12,168 nucleotides of DNA, from contig CANRHF010000045.1 in assembly GCA_947630345.1 (NCBI GenBank), positions 1 to 12,168 of the forward strand, given 5' to 3'. Made by a program: the position numbers and the translations under genes. Below are positions 1-7,310 of the stretch, piece by piece. Under the pieces are notes generated by a model. It was not told the DNA's origin. It worked only from the letters and a program-made list of their open reading frames with translations, and did not search any database. Numbering within the stretch: position 1 is the first letter of the stretch; each line of letters starts with the position of its first letter. The stretch is from an uncultured Oscillospiraceae bacterium (GTDB taxonomy: Bacteria; Bacillota; Clostridia; Oscillospirales; Oscillospiraceae).

Positions 1-1258
1 TGGCGGAGTTGACCACCAGGATATACACCACCACCAGCTTCGCCACCCCGGCCAGGAGCATATTGATCACCGGCAGATGGGCATAGCCGTGGGCCTGCAT
101 GACGGTGTTGGTCAGCTGGACCACGGCGTAAAAGAACACCGCCAGGCCCAAAACGCTCATGAGCTGGGCCGCCAGCTCCAAATTTTCCCCGGAGTAGCTG
201 CCCAGCAGGGCCATGATGGGCTTTGCCAGCAGGCACAGCCCCACGGCGCAGGGCAGGCTGATCAGCCCGGTGATTCGGGCGGCGGACTCCTCCGTGGCCC
301 GGAGGGCCTTGTCGTCCAGAAGGGTCAGGTGGGTGGTGATGGCGGGGATCACGCTCACCGTGATGGGCACAATGAAGGCGCAGGGCAGGTTGAACACCGT
401 CTGGGTCATGTTGTACACGCCCTTCATGGTGTCCGCCGTCCCCTGGGCCAGGCCGCCGGCGGTGAGAAGCTGGTTCATATAGAGGTTGGTTTCCAGCACC
501 GTGAGCACCTGGAGCCCGGCGGAGCCAATGGTAATGGGCACCGCGATGACCATCAGCTCCTTGGTGGCGGCGGCGAAGGTGCCGGGGGAATCCTCCGACT
601 GGGGCAGGGAGCCGTAGACCTTGTGGAAGCAGTGGGCCAGATAGAAGGTGGACACCAGGCAGCTCACCGTCACCCCCAGGATGCCGCCGGCGGCGGCCAG
701 GGACACGCTGGAGGTCAGGCGCATCAGCAGGAAGGCCGCGGCCAGACCCACCACCAGCTTGACCACCGCCTCCAGCACCTGGCTGACGGAGGTGGGGAGC
801 ATATTGCCCAGGCCCTGGGTGAAGCCCCGGTAGGCGGACATCAGACACATGAGGAAGGCGCAGGGCCCCAGGCAGGCGATGGCGGCCCAGGCGTCGGGCT
901 GATGCTCAAATTCCGCCAGTTGGCGGCAGAACAGGATCATCAGGCCGCTTCCCACCAGACCCACGCCCATGAAAATGTTTCGAGAGGTGGTGTATACCTG
1001 CCGGGTCTGGTTGAATTTTTTCAGACTGCTGGTCTGGCTGACCATCCGGCTCATGGCCACCGGCAACCCCGCCGTGGCGATGAGCAGCAGCACGGTATAG
1101 ATATCGTAGGCGGTATAGAAGTAGCTGTATCCCATATCGCCCACGATCATTTTCAGCGGGATCTTGTAAAGAGCGCCCACCACCTTGACGATGGCGGTGG
1201 CCGCCGCCAGCAATGCCGCGCCGTGGAGGAAGGTTTGCTTTTTCGCGCTTTGGGACAT
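1..1258 (-). CDS. SpoVB/MurJ-type polysaccharide (lipid-linked oligosaccharide) flippase, partial
   Basis: The reading frame is open from an ATG at 1258 to the left edge, giving about 419 residues without a stop; the C-terminus lies outside the window. The N-terminus (MSQSAKKQTFLHGAALL, then an alternation of hydrophobic segments with GALYKIPL and AGLPVAMSRMV) is typical of the polysaccharide biosynthesis/MATE-like membrane family that includes SpoVB and MurJ. The rest is a run of predicted membrane helices with short polar loops. By family, such proteins flip undecaprenyl-linked sugar or peptidoglycan precursors across the membrane; SpoVB acts in spore cortex synthesis. Which substrate this one carries cannot be read from the sequence. 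An AAGGAGG ribosome site overlaps the TAA of the preceding amidohydrolase gene, five nt before the ATG, so the two are probably co-translated in one operon. Family call is firm; the SpoVB role is inference. Confidence 0.88.
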   Translation of the reverse strand, partial: MSQSAKKQTFLHGAALLAAATAIVKVVGALYKIPLKMIVGDMGYSYFYTAYDIYTVLLLIATAGLPVAMSRMVSQTSSLKKFNQTRQVYTTSRNIFMGVGLVGSGLMILFCRQLAEFEHQPDAWAAIACLGPCAFLMCLMSAYRGFTQGLGNMLPTSVSQVLEAVVKLVVGLAAAFLLMRLTSSVSLAAAGGILGVTVSCLVSTFYLAHCFHKVYGSLPQSEDSPGTFAAATKELMVIAVPITIGSAGLQVLTVLETNLYMNQLLTAGGLAQGTADTMKGVYNMTQTVFNLPCAFIVPITVSVIPAITTHLTLLDDKALRATEESAARITGLISLPCAVGLCLLAKPIMALLGSYSGENLELAAQLMSVLGLAVFFYAVVQLTNTVMQAHGYAHLPVINMLLAGVAKLVVVYILVVNSA

Positions 1259-1268
1259 AGGGGCCTCC

Positions 1269-2588
1269 TTAGGATTCCTCCCGGGGGAAGAGCCGGGGGA
1301 TGGTGTATTCTGTCAGCTCCCGGACGATGGCCGGAAGATCCATCGTGGGAAACCTGCCGTTCTGGTAGAGGATCTTTCCCCGCACCATGGTCATGGCCAC
1401 GTCCCCGCCCTTGGCGGAGAACACCAGACCGCTCAGCACATTGTGGCAGGGGATCAGGTGAGGGGCGGAGAAATCCACCAGGATCAGATCCGCGTCCATG
1501 CCGGTTTTCAGCATCCCGCACTCCTGGGTCCGGCCCTGGGCCCGGGCGCCGCAGACAGTGGCCATCATCAGGGCCGCGGAGGAAGGGAAGGCGGCGGCGT
1601 CCCCAACCGCCCGGCGGGCGGAGACAGCGACAGCGCGCATGGCCTCGAACAGATCCAGATTCCCGGCTTCCGCCGCGCCGCCGGAGCCCAGGGCCACGTT
1701 CATGCCCGCCCGCACGCAGGCGGTCACGTCCACGGGGCCCATCCCCGCCTTTCCGGCCTCCAAGGGCAGGGCCACGGCGGAGGCCCGGCGCTTGCCCAGC
1801 AGGGCCCGTTCCTCCTCCGTCAGATACCCGCACCCGGCGGCGGTAACGCCCACCCGGAACAGCCCGTGGCAGTCCAGCAGCTGGGCTGGGGAAAGCCCAG
1901 TGCGTTCTAAGCAGGAGGGCCCTTCTTCGGGGGTCTGCTCCAGGTGGAGCTGGAAGCCCAGGCCCTTTTCGGCGGCGTAGCCGGAAAGGGACTCCCAAAG
2001 GGGATAGTTGGAGGTGTACTCGGCAAAGATGCCCCCGTCCACCCGGATCCGGCCCCGGTCAAAGCCGTGCCAGGTCTCCGCCACCTGCCGGAAGTAGCGG
2101 CACTGGGGGTCGGTCTCAAAGTCAAAGGGCTCGCTTTCATCCTCGAACCGGTAGGCGGACAGGGCCAAATTGGCCTTGATCCCCGCCTCCTTCACCGCCT
2201 GGGCGGTGGCCTCGGGGTAGTAGTACAGATCGGAGACGGAGGTCACCCCGAAGCGCAGGCATTCGGCGATGCCCAGCAACGCGGAGGCCTTGGCGGCCCG
2301 GCTGTCCAGCTTGGCCTCCCGCCCCAAAATAGTCTCCAGGGCCTCCCGGTTGGAAGCGTCGTCCACCAGACCCCGCAGGGCCGTGGCGGCCAGATGGGTG
2401 TGGCAGTTGATGAGTCCGGGCAGGACCACCATGCCCGCCCCGTCCACAATGGTCTCGGGATGCTCGGCCGGGGGCCGCTTGGCGAGGTAGGATATTTTCT
2501 CCTCGGTCACGCCCAGGTAGCCGCCGAAAAGCACTTCCATGCCCTCGTTCATGGTGACGATGGTGGCATTGGCAATCAGCGTGTCCAA
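1269..2588 (-). CDS. Amidohydrolase-superfamily protein, SAH/MTA deaminase-like, probably catalytically altered
   Basis: 439 residues, the usual length for the MtaD/SsnA-type metal-dependent deaminases. The N-terminal beta domain is followed by the metal-binding HxH in PGLINCHTHLA (His63, His65), and a third ligand-type His215 lies in QLHLEQT. The C-terminal half keeps family landmarks (NLDLFEAMR at 310-318, DADLILVDF at 365-373). Aligned by eye with MtaD, three active-site residues differ: the catalytic Glu of HxxE is Gln218, the His of the AHC motif is Gly252 (AAGCG), and the metal-binding Asp of GTDG is Gly303 (GSGGAA). The usual HNPxSN segment is also lost. This suggests a non-hydrolytic or re-purposed protein. 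The start is a TTG directly after the hemZ TGA, chosen because a strong AAGGAGG lies 7 nt upstream and MDTLIANATIVT is a normal family N-terminus. It lies in the recJ-rel operon. The substrate is unknown. Confidence 0.85.
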   Translation of the reverse strand: MDTLIANATIVTMNEGMEVLFGGYLGVTEEKISYLAKRPPAEHPETIVDGAGMVVLPGLINCHTHLAATALRGLVDDASNREALETILGREAKLDSRAAKASALLGIAECLRFGVTSVSDLYYYPEATAQAVKEAGIKANLALSAYRFEDESEPFDFETDPQCRYFRQVAETWHGFDRGRIRVDGGIFAEYTSNYPLWESLSGYAAEKGLGFQLHLEQTPEEGPSCLERTGLSPAQLLDCHGLFRVGVTAAGCGYLTEEERALLGKRRASAVALPLEAGKAGMGPVDVTACVRAGMNVALGSGGAAEAGNLDLFEAMRAVAVSARRAVGDAAAFPSSAALMMATVCGARAQGRTQECGMLKTGMDADLILVDFSAPHLIPCHNVLSGLVFSAKGGDVAMTMVRGKILYQNGRFPTMDLPAIVRELTEYTIPRLFPREES

Positions 2589-4046
2589 TCAAAGGCCTCC
2601 TTCCATGCAGGAAAACAGCTCCTCCTTTTGGCGCAGCACCTTGTCCAGGGAGGAGAGGTATTGTTCCGGGTATTTGGGGTTGGGGAACCGTTTCAGCGCC
2701 CCGCCGGGCAGGGGGACCTTGCTCATGGCCCCGCCGCCCAGGGAGACGATGGGGTGCAGCTCCTCCATCATGCAGATGTTGTAGCGGCACACCCCGCCGG
2801 GCAGGGTCCAGCCCACGTTTTCAAAGCTGCCGGACATGTATTTCTGCCGGTACAGGTAGTAGGGCCGGTAGCCCAGCTGGGACAGGGTCTGGCCGGCGTG
2901 GCGGACCATCTGCCCCACCGCCTGGGCGTCGGGCCGGGGCCGGTCCTGGCTGAACAGGTCGGCGCCCTTTTTCAGGGCCAGGGTGTGGACGGTGATGTTG
3001 GCGGGCATAAGTGCCATCACCTGGTCCAGGGAGGACTGGAAGCCCGCCGGCGTGTCCGTGGGCAGCCCGGCGATGAGATCCATATTGATCAGCTGAAAGC
3101 CCGCCTCCCGGGCCTGGGCCACCGCCCGGAGAATGTCCGCCCCCCGATGGGGCCGGCCGGAGGCGGCCAGCACGGAATCGACCATGCTCTGGGGGTTGAC
3201 GCTGATCCGGTCCGCCCCATAGGCCCGCAGCACTGCCAGGCGCGCCGGGTCAATGGTGTCGGGACGGCCCGCCTCTACCGTAAATTCCAGGCAGTCCGTC
3301 AGGTCCAGATGGGCCCGGATGCTTTCCAGAAGCCGCCGGAGCTGGTCCGGGGAGAGGGTGGTGGGGGTGCCGCCCCCTATGTAAAGGGTACGGACCTTCC
3401 GGTGAAAAATACCCATCAATTTTCCCGTGATCTCCAGCTCCCGGAGCAGGGCGTCCAGGTAGGGCTCCATCATTTCTGTTCGGGAACCGATCCCCCGGCT
3501 GACAAAGCTGCAATAGGCGCAGCGGGTGGGGCAGAAGGGAATGCCGATGTACACCGACACATCCTCCCGCCCCAGGAGCCGGGCGGTTTCCAGGGTGGCC
3601 TGGGAGCATTCCAGGGCCAGGGCGGCCCGGGCGGGGGTGACAAAAAGATCCCGCTCCATGGTTTTTTGGGCATCCAACCGGGTCTGGCCGGCTAGGAGCA
3701 TGGCGGTGGAGAGCTTGGTGGGCCGCACGCCCGCCAGGGCACCCCAAGGGGGCGGCTCCGGCAAAAAGGGCAGGGCCGCCAGATAGTAGGTCTGCTGGAG
3801 CAGCCGGCGGCGGCCCCGGGTCGTCTCCCGGTCTGCCCGCATCCGCCGGCGGCACCGGTGGGTCACCCCGTCCAGGGTGACGGCGGTGGAGACGGTGAGC
3901 CAGGTCTTCCCCCGGGAGAGGGCGGAAACCGCCCCGTCCCCGGAAAAGGGCGCCTCTACCGGCTCCAAGGGCCGGTCGGGAAACAGGGACAGCTGCAGCT
4001 GTTCCACACAGTAGCGGTCATTGTGGCCGCGCAGATAGAGCTTCAT
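2589..4046 (-). CDS. hemZ: HemZ-type radical SAM protein (coproporphyrinogen dehydrogenase-like)
   Basis: 485 residues from the ATG at 4046, close to the roughly 500 residues of Bacillus HemZ. An N-terminal extension of about 165 residues (typical of HemZ and absent from plain HemN) is followed by a radical SAM domain. The [4Fe-4S]/SAM motif is CPTRCAYC (Cys172, Cys176, Cys179), and GGGTPTT lies at 224-230. The C-terminal part has the HemN-like segment YRQKYMSGSFENVGW. Family members are annotated as oxygen-independent coproporphyrinogen III oxidases; in anaerobes without a heme pathway the true substrate is often uncertain, and no other heme gene is visible here. The frame remains open upstream of 4046 but that part overlaps the MBL gene. 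The start at 4046 overlaps the MBL stop by 4 nt (ATGA), implying translational coupling, and it lacks a strong ribosome site of its own. Confidence 0.9.
   Translation of the reverse strand: MKLYLRGHNDRYCVEQLQLSLFPDRPLEPVEAPFSGDGAVSALSRGKTWLTVSTAVTLDGVTHRCRRRMRADRETTRGRRRLLQQTYYLAALPFLPEPPPWGALAGVRPTKLSTAMLLAGQTRLDAQKTMERDLFVTPARAALALECSQATLETARLLGREDVSVYIGIPFCPTRCAYCSFVSRGIGSRTEMMEPYLDALLRELEITGKLMGIFHRKVRTLYIGGGTPTTLSPDQLRRLLESIRAHLDLTDCLEFTVEAGRPDTIDPARLAVLRAYGADRISVNPQSMVDSVLAASGRPHRGADILRAVAQAREAGFQLINMDLIAGLPTDTPAGFQSSLDQVMALMPANITVHTLALKKGADLFSQDRPRPDAQAVGQMVRHAGQTLSQLGYRPYYLYRQKYMSGSFENVGWTLPGGVCRYNICMMEELHPIVSLGGGAMSKVPLPGGALKRFPNPKYPEQYLSSLDKVLRQKEELFSCMEGGL
2596..2602 (-). promoter_or_regulatory. 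Ribosome-binding site deciding a TTG start for the amidohydrolase
   Basis: Read on the minus strand this is AAGGAGG, a full Shine-Dalgarno core, inside the last codons of hemZ. It sits 7 nt before the TTG at 2588, which immediately follows the hemZ TGA (TGATTG). No ATG in the frame is better placed, so translation probably begins at TTG and is coupled to hemZ termination. Confidence 0.75.
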
Positions 4047-4639
4047 GGGATCCGGCTGAGGTAGGGGTTGAACCGCCGCTCCTCCTCCAAGGTGGTGGCG
4101 GGGCCGTGGCCGGGGTATACAGGACAGTCCCCGGGAAGCCCCGCCAGCCGGGCCAGGGAGTTGATCAGCTGGTACCGGCTGCCCCCGGGCAGATCGGTCC
4201 TGCCGCAGGAGCCGGCGAACAGGGTGTCCCCGGAGATCAGACCCTCGGGGAACAGCAGGCACACCGAGCCCCGGGTGTGGCCCGGGGTGTGGAGGACCCG
4301 GAAGGTCATGTCCGCCAGGGTCAGAGTCTGGTTGTCGGAAAATTCATCGGTATAGGTCAGCGGCCCGGCGGTGAGGGCCTTGGGCAGGGTCAGATCCTCG
4401 GGATGGAGGAACACCCGGCAGCCGGTGGCGTCCACCAGCGCCCCCACGCCGCCCACATGGTCAAAATGGCCGTGGGTCAGCAAAATCGCCTCCAGGAACA
4501 GCCCCCGCCGCTCCAGGGCGGCAAGCACCGCCTCCGGCTGGAAGCCGGGGTCCACCACCAGGCACTTTTGCCCCTGGTGGATTAGATAGCAGTTGGTGAA
4601 AAAACGGTTTTCACCCAAAGTCAGCGTTTCAATGGTCAT
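4043..4639 (-). CDS. MBL-fold metallo-hydrolase, glyoxalase II-like
   Basis: 198 residues, the size of the short YcbL/glyoxalase II-like branch that lacks the C-terminal substrate domain of classic GloB. The metal site is complete: THGHFDH gives His56, His58, Asp60 and His61; His121 is in TPGHTRGS; Asp138 is in SGDTLF; and His178 is in YPGHGP. Two-metal hydrolases of this type cleave thioesters such as S-lactoylglutathione, or related esters; the substrate here is unknown. The ATG at 4639 is preceded by AAGGAGAG, which overlaps the TAA of dtd (nine nt gap). Its stop overlaps the hemZ start. An MBL gene between dtd and hemZ is common in Clostridia, which supports the operon reading but does not reveal its role. 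Confidence 0.92.
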   Translation of the reverse strand: MTIETLTLGENRFFTNCYLIHQGQKCLVVDPGFQPEAVLAALERRGLFLEAILLTHGHFDHVGGVGALVDATGCRVFLHPEDLTLPKALTAGPLTYTDEFSDNQTLTLADMTFRVLHTPGHTRGSVCLLFPEGLISGDTLFAGSCGRTDLPGGSRYQLINSLARLAGLPGDCPVYPGHGPATTLEEERRFNPYLSRIP

Positions 4640-4648
4640 ATTCTCTCC

Positions 4649-5116
4649 TTATGAATGCCTGGGCGTCAACATCAGCTGATCGGTGTCCAGGATCAGGGTC
4701 ACGGGGCCGTCGTTGACGGAGGAAACCTGCATATCCGCCCCAAATTCCCCGTGCTCCGGGGGATAGCCCAGCTGGGCGCAGAGGGCTAAAAACCGCTCAT
4801 ATAGCCTATTTCCCAGCTCCGGCCCGGCGGCGCCGGTGAAGCTGGGCCGGCGGCCCTTCCGGCAGCTGCCGTAGAGGGTAAACTGGCTCACCACCAGTAG
4901 CCTCCCGCCTACCTGGCTTAGATCCAGGTTCATTTTCCCAGCCTCGTCGGAAAACACCCGCAGGCCCACGATTTTTTCCGCCAAAAAGCGGCATTCTTCC
5001 TCCGTATCCGCCGGGCCGACTCCGAGCAGGATCAGAAAGCCCTTTTCGATGGCCCCCACGGTCTTCCCGCCGATGGCGACGGAGGCGGAGGACACTCTGG
5101 TAACGACCGCGCGCAT
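4649..5116 (-). CDS. dtd: D-aminoacyl-tRNA deacylase Dtd
   Basis: 155 residues, full length for the family. It begins MRAVVTRVSSASV, the standard Dtd N-terminus. Both active-site signatures are present: SQFTLYG at 77-83 and NDGPVT at 135-140, the latter carrying the Gly-cisPro pair that reaches across the dimer into the partner's active site. The enzyme removes D-amino acids (and glycine mischarged on tRNA-Ala) from tRNAs in the cytoplasm, a chiral proofreading step. The start at 5116 has an AGGAGG that overlaps the rel stop codon, with 9 nt between the genes. The rel-dtd pair is conserved across Firmicutes, including Bacillus, so function and co-transcription with rel are well supported. Confidence 0.97.
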   Translation of the reverse strand: MRAVVTRVSSASVAIGGKTVGAIEKGFLILLGVGPADTEEECRFLAEKIVGLRVFSDEAGKMNLDLSQVGGRLLVVSQFTLYGSCRKGRRPSFTGAAGPELGNRLYERFLALCAQLGYPPEHGEFGADMQVSSVNDGPVTLILDTDQLMLTPRHS

Positions 5117-5125
5117 GGCCGCCTC

Positions 5126-7306
5126 CTAATTCTGCCCCCGGCGGGAGCTGATCACGTCGGGAATGCTCATCAGCCGGTTGCGCACCGCCACCAGCTCCTC
5201 CACGTTTTTCACCTCGAAGCGGACGGTGAACACGCTGCGGCCTCCGGGCAGATCCTTGCCGTTGAGCTCCTTTACCCGCAGCCGGGCGGTGGTCATGGCC
5301 GTGGCCACGTCCAGCAGCAGCCCGTCCCGGGTGACGCATTCCAGCTCCAGGGTGGTGTCGAAGGGCTGCTCCTCCTGGTTGGCCCAGCGGACCCGCACCC
5401 AGCGGCCCGCCTGCCGGGGATCGTCCCGGTTCAGGGCGTTGGGGCAGTCCGTGCGGTGGATGGACACGCCGTAGCCCTTGGTGATGAAGCCCACGATGGG
5501 GTCCCCGGGCACGGGGGTGCAGCACTTGGAGAATTTGATCATGCAGGAGTCGATATCCTCCACAATGACCCCGTTCACCGCGTGGCGGCTCTTGGCCGCC
5601 TCCGGGGTGATCCGCAGAGGCATGGCCGGGTTTTTGTCCGGCGCGGGCTTGGTGGCCCGGTTGATATCCTCCCGGATCCGACCCACCGCCTTGGCGGCGG
5701 TGAGGCCGCCGTAGCCGATGGCGGCGTACATATCGTCCCAGGTGTCGAAGGCCATTTTTTTCAGCAGCGCGGCGGACAGCTCCTCGTCGGCCAGGGCGGA
5801 CAGGGGCAGGCCCAGGCGCTTCATCTCCGACTCGAAGCTGGCCTTGCCGTGGACGATGTTCTCCTCCCGGCGCTCCTTTTTGAACCACTGCTTGATCTTG
5901 GTCCGGGCCTGGTTGCTCTTGCAGATGTTCAGCCAGTCCCGGCTGGGGCCCTTGGCGGACTTGGAGGTGAGGACCTCCACAATGTCGCCGTTTTGCAGCT
6001 TGGTGTCGATGTTGGCGATCCGGTTGTTCACCTTGGCCCCCACCATGGCGTTGCCCACCCCGGAGTGGATGGCGTAGGCAAAGTCGATGGGGGTGGACCC
6101 GGCGGGCAGGCTGACGATCTTGCCCCGGGGGGTGAAGACGAAGACCTCGTCGTCAAACATATCGATTTTTAAGGAGTTAACATAATCTTCCGCGTCGGTG
6201 TCCTGCTGGCTTTCCAGCAGCCGGCGGACCCACTCAAAGTCCTTTTCCGTGCCGCCGCCGGAGCCCTGCTTGTACTTCCAGTGGGCGGCGATGCCGTACT
6301 CGGCGGTCTCGTGCATCTCCCAGGTGCGGATCTGCACCTCGAAGGGGATGCCCTGGGAGCCGATGACGGTGGTGTGGAGGCTCTGGTACATATTGGGCTT
6401 GGGGGTGGAGATGTAGTCCTTGAACCGCCCGGGCACCAGATTGAACAGGTCGTGGATGTGGCCCAGGACGTTGTAGCAGTTGGGGATGGTGTCCACGATC
6501 ACCCGGAAGGCGTACAGGTCGTACAGCTCGTCGATGATCTTGCCCTGGGCCTGCATTTTCCGGTAGATGGAGTAGACGTGCTTGATCCGGCCGTAGGTGG
6601 TGTTCCGGATGCCCATGGTGGACAGGCGGGTGGTGATTTTCTCCTGGATGGCGTTCATGAAGGCCTGATCCTGCTCCTTCCGGGCGTTGAGGAAGGTCAT
6701 GATCTGGTTGTAGGCCTCCGGCTCTAAGTACCGCAGGGCGATGTCCTCCAGCTCCCACTTGATCTTCTGCATGCCCAGCCGGTGAGCCAGGGGGGCGTAG
6801 ATGTCCATGGTCTCCCGGCATTTGAGGATCTGCTTTTCCGGGGTCTGGTACTGCATGGTCCGCATATTGTGGAGCCGGTCGGCGATTTTGATCAGCACCA
6901 CCCGGATGTCCTTGGACATGGCCATGAACATCTTCCGCAGGTTCTCCATCTGGGCCTGCTCAGTGCTGGAAAAATTGGCCCGGGTCAGCTTGGTGACCCC
7001 CTCCACCAGCTCGGCGGCGGTGGGGCCGAAGAGGGTCTCGATGTCCCCGTGGGAGGCGTCGGTGTCCTCGATGCAGTCGTGGAGCAGGGCCCCCAGGATG
7101 GCGTCGGTGTCCAGGCCCATTTCCGCCACGATCTCCGCCACCGCCAGGGGGTGGATGATGTAGGGGGACCCGTCCTTCCGCTTCTGATTCTTGTGCTTCT
7201 CCTGGGCGTATTCCACCGCTTTGTTGATCAGCTCCATATCGGCGTTGGGCATATACTTGCAGATGGCGTCGCACATGGAGGCGTAGTGTTCGGCAAAGGT
7301 TTCCAT
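5126..7306 (-). CDS. relA: Bifunctional (p)ppGpp synthetase/hydrolase Rel
   Basis: 726 residues, the normal length of long RelA/SpoT homologues. Domain order from the N-terminus: HD hydrolase (His52, His76-Asp77 in LLHDCIEDT, RLHNMR at 144-149), synthetase (RFKD at 294-297, YQSLHT at 307-312), TGS at about 385-450, a helical linker, a Cys-rich zinc-finger-like segment (CCTPVPGD with HRTDC, 595-621), and a C-terminal ACT domain at about 652-726. The intact HD and ED residues plus RFKD rather than the ExDD loop of monofunctional RelA indicate an enzyme that both makes and degrades the alarmone. It senses uncharged tRNA on stalled ribosomes and drives the stringent response. The ATG at 7306 lies 4 nt after the recJ stop with only a weak upstream ribosome site. 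The orthologue is called relA or rel in Firmicutes. Confidence 0.97.
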   Translation of the reverse strand: METFAEHYASMCDAICKYMPNADMELINKAVEYAQEKHKNQKRKDGSPYIIHPLAVAEIVAEMGLDTDAILGALLHDCIEDTDASHGDIETLFGPTAAELVEGVTKLTRANFSSTEQAQMENLRKMFMAMSKDIRVVLIKIADRLHNMRTMQYQTPEKQILKCRETMDIYAPLAHRLGMQKIKWELEDIALRYLEPEAYNQIMTFLNARKEQDQAFMNAIQEKITTRLSTMGIRNTTYGRIKHVYSIYRKMQAQGKIIDELYDLYAFRVIVDTIPNCYNVLGHIHDLFNLVPGRFKDYISTPKPNMYQSLHTTVIGSQGIPFEVQIRTWEMHETAEYGIAAHWKYKQGSGGGTEKDFEWVRRLLESQQDTDAEDYVNSLKIDMFDDEVFVFTPRGKIVSLPAGSTPIDFAYAIHSGVGNAMVGAKVNNRIANIDTKLQNGDIVEVLTSKSAKGPSRDWLNICKSNQARTKIKQWFKKERREENIVHGKASFESEMKRLGLPLSALADEELSAALLKKMAFDTWDDMYAAIGYGGLTAAKAVGRIREDINRATKPAPDKNPAMPLRITPEAAKSRHAVNGVIVEDIDSCMIKFSKCCTPVPGDPIVGFITKGYGVSIHRTDCPNALNRDDPRQAGRWVRVRWANQEEQPFDTTLELECVTRDGLLLDVATAMTTARLRVKELNGKDLPGGRSVFTVRFEVKNVEELVAVRNRLMSIPDVISSRRGQN

Positions 7307-7310
7307 GGTA

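Noticed and set aside
77..1846. 589-codon open frame on the plus strand
   Set aside because: It is antisense to the flippase and amidohydrolase genes, is rich in Gly, His, Gln, Arg and Pro, and has no domain I recognise. It is the typical shadow of GC-rich coding DNA.
1944..3695. 583-codon open frame on the plus strand
   Set aside because: Antisense to the amidohydrolase and HemZ genes, with the same low-complexity Gly/His/Gln composition and no recognisable motif. The opposite strand carries conserved motifs in both genes.
4047..4262. Upstream extension of hemZ to an ATG at 4262
   Set aside because: It would overlap the MBL gene by over 200 nt. The ATG at 4046 gives the normal HemZ length and the common 4-nt overlap.
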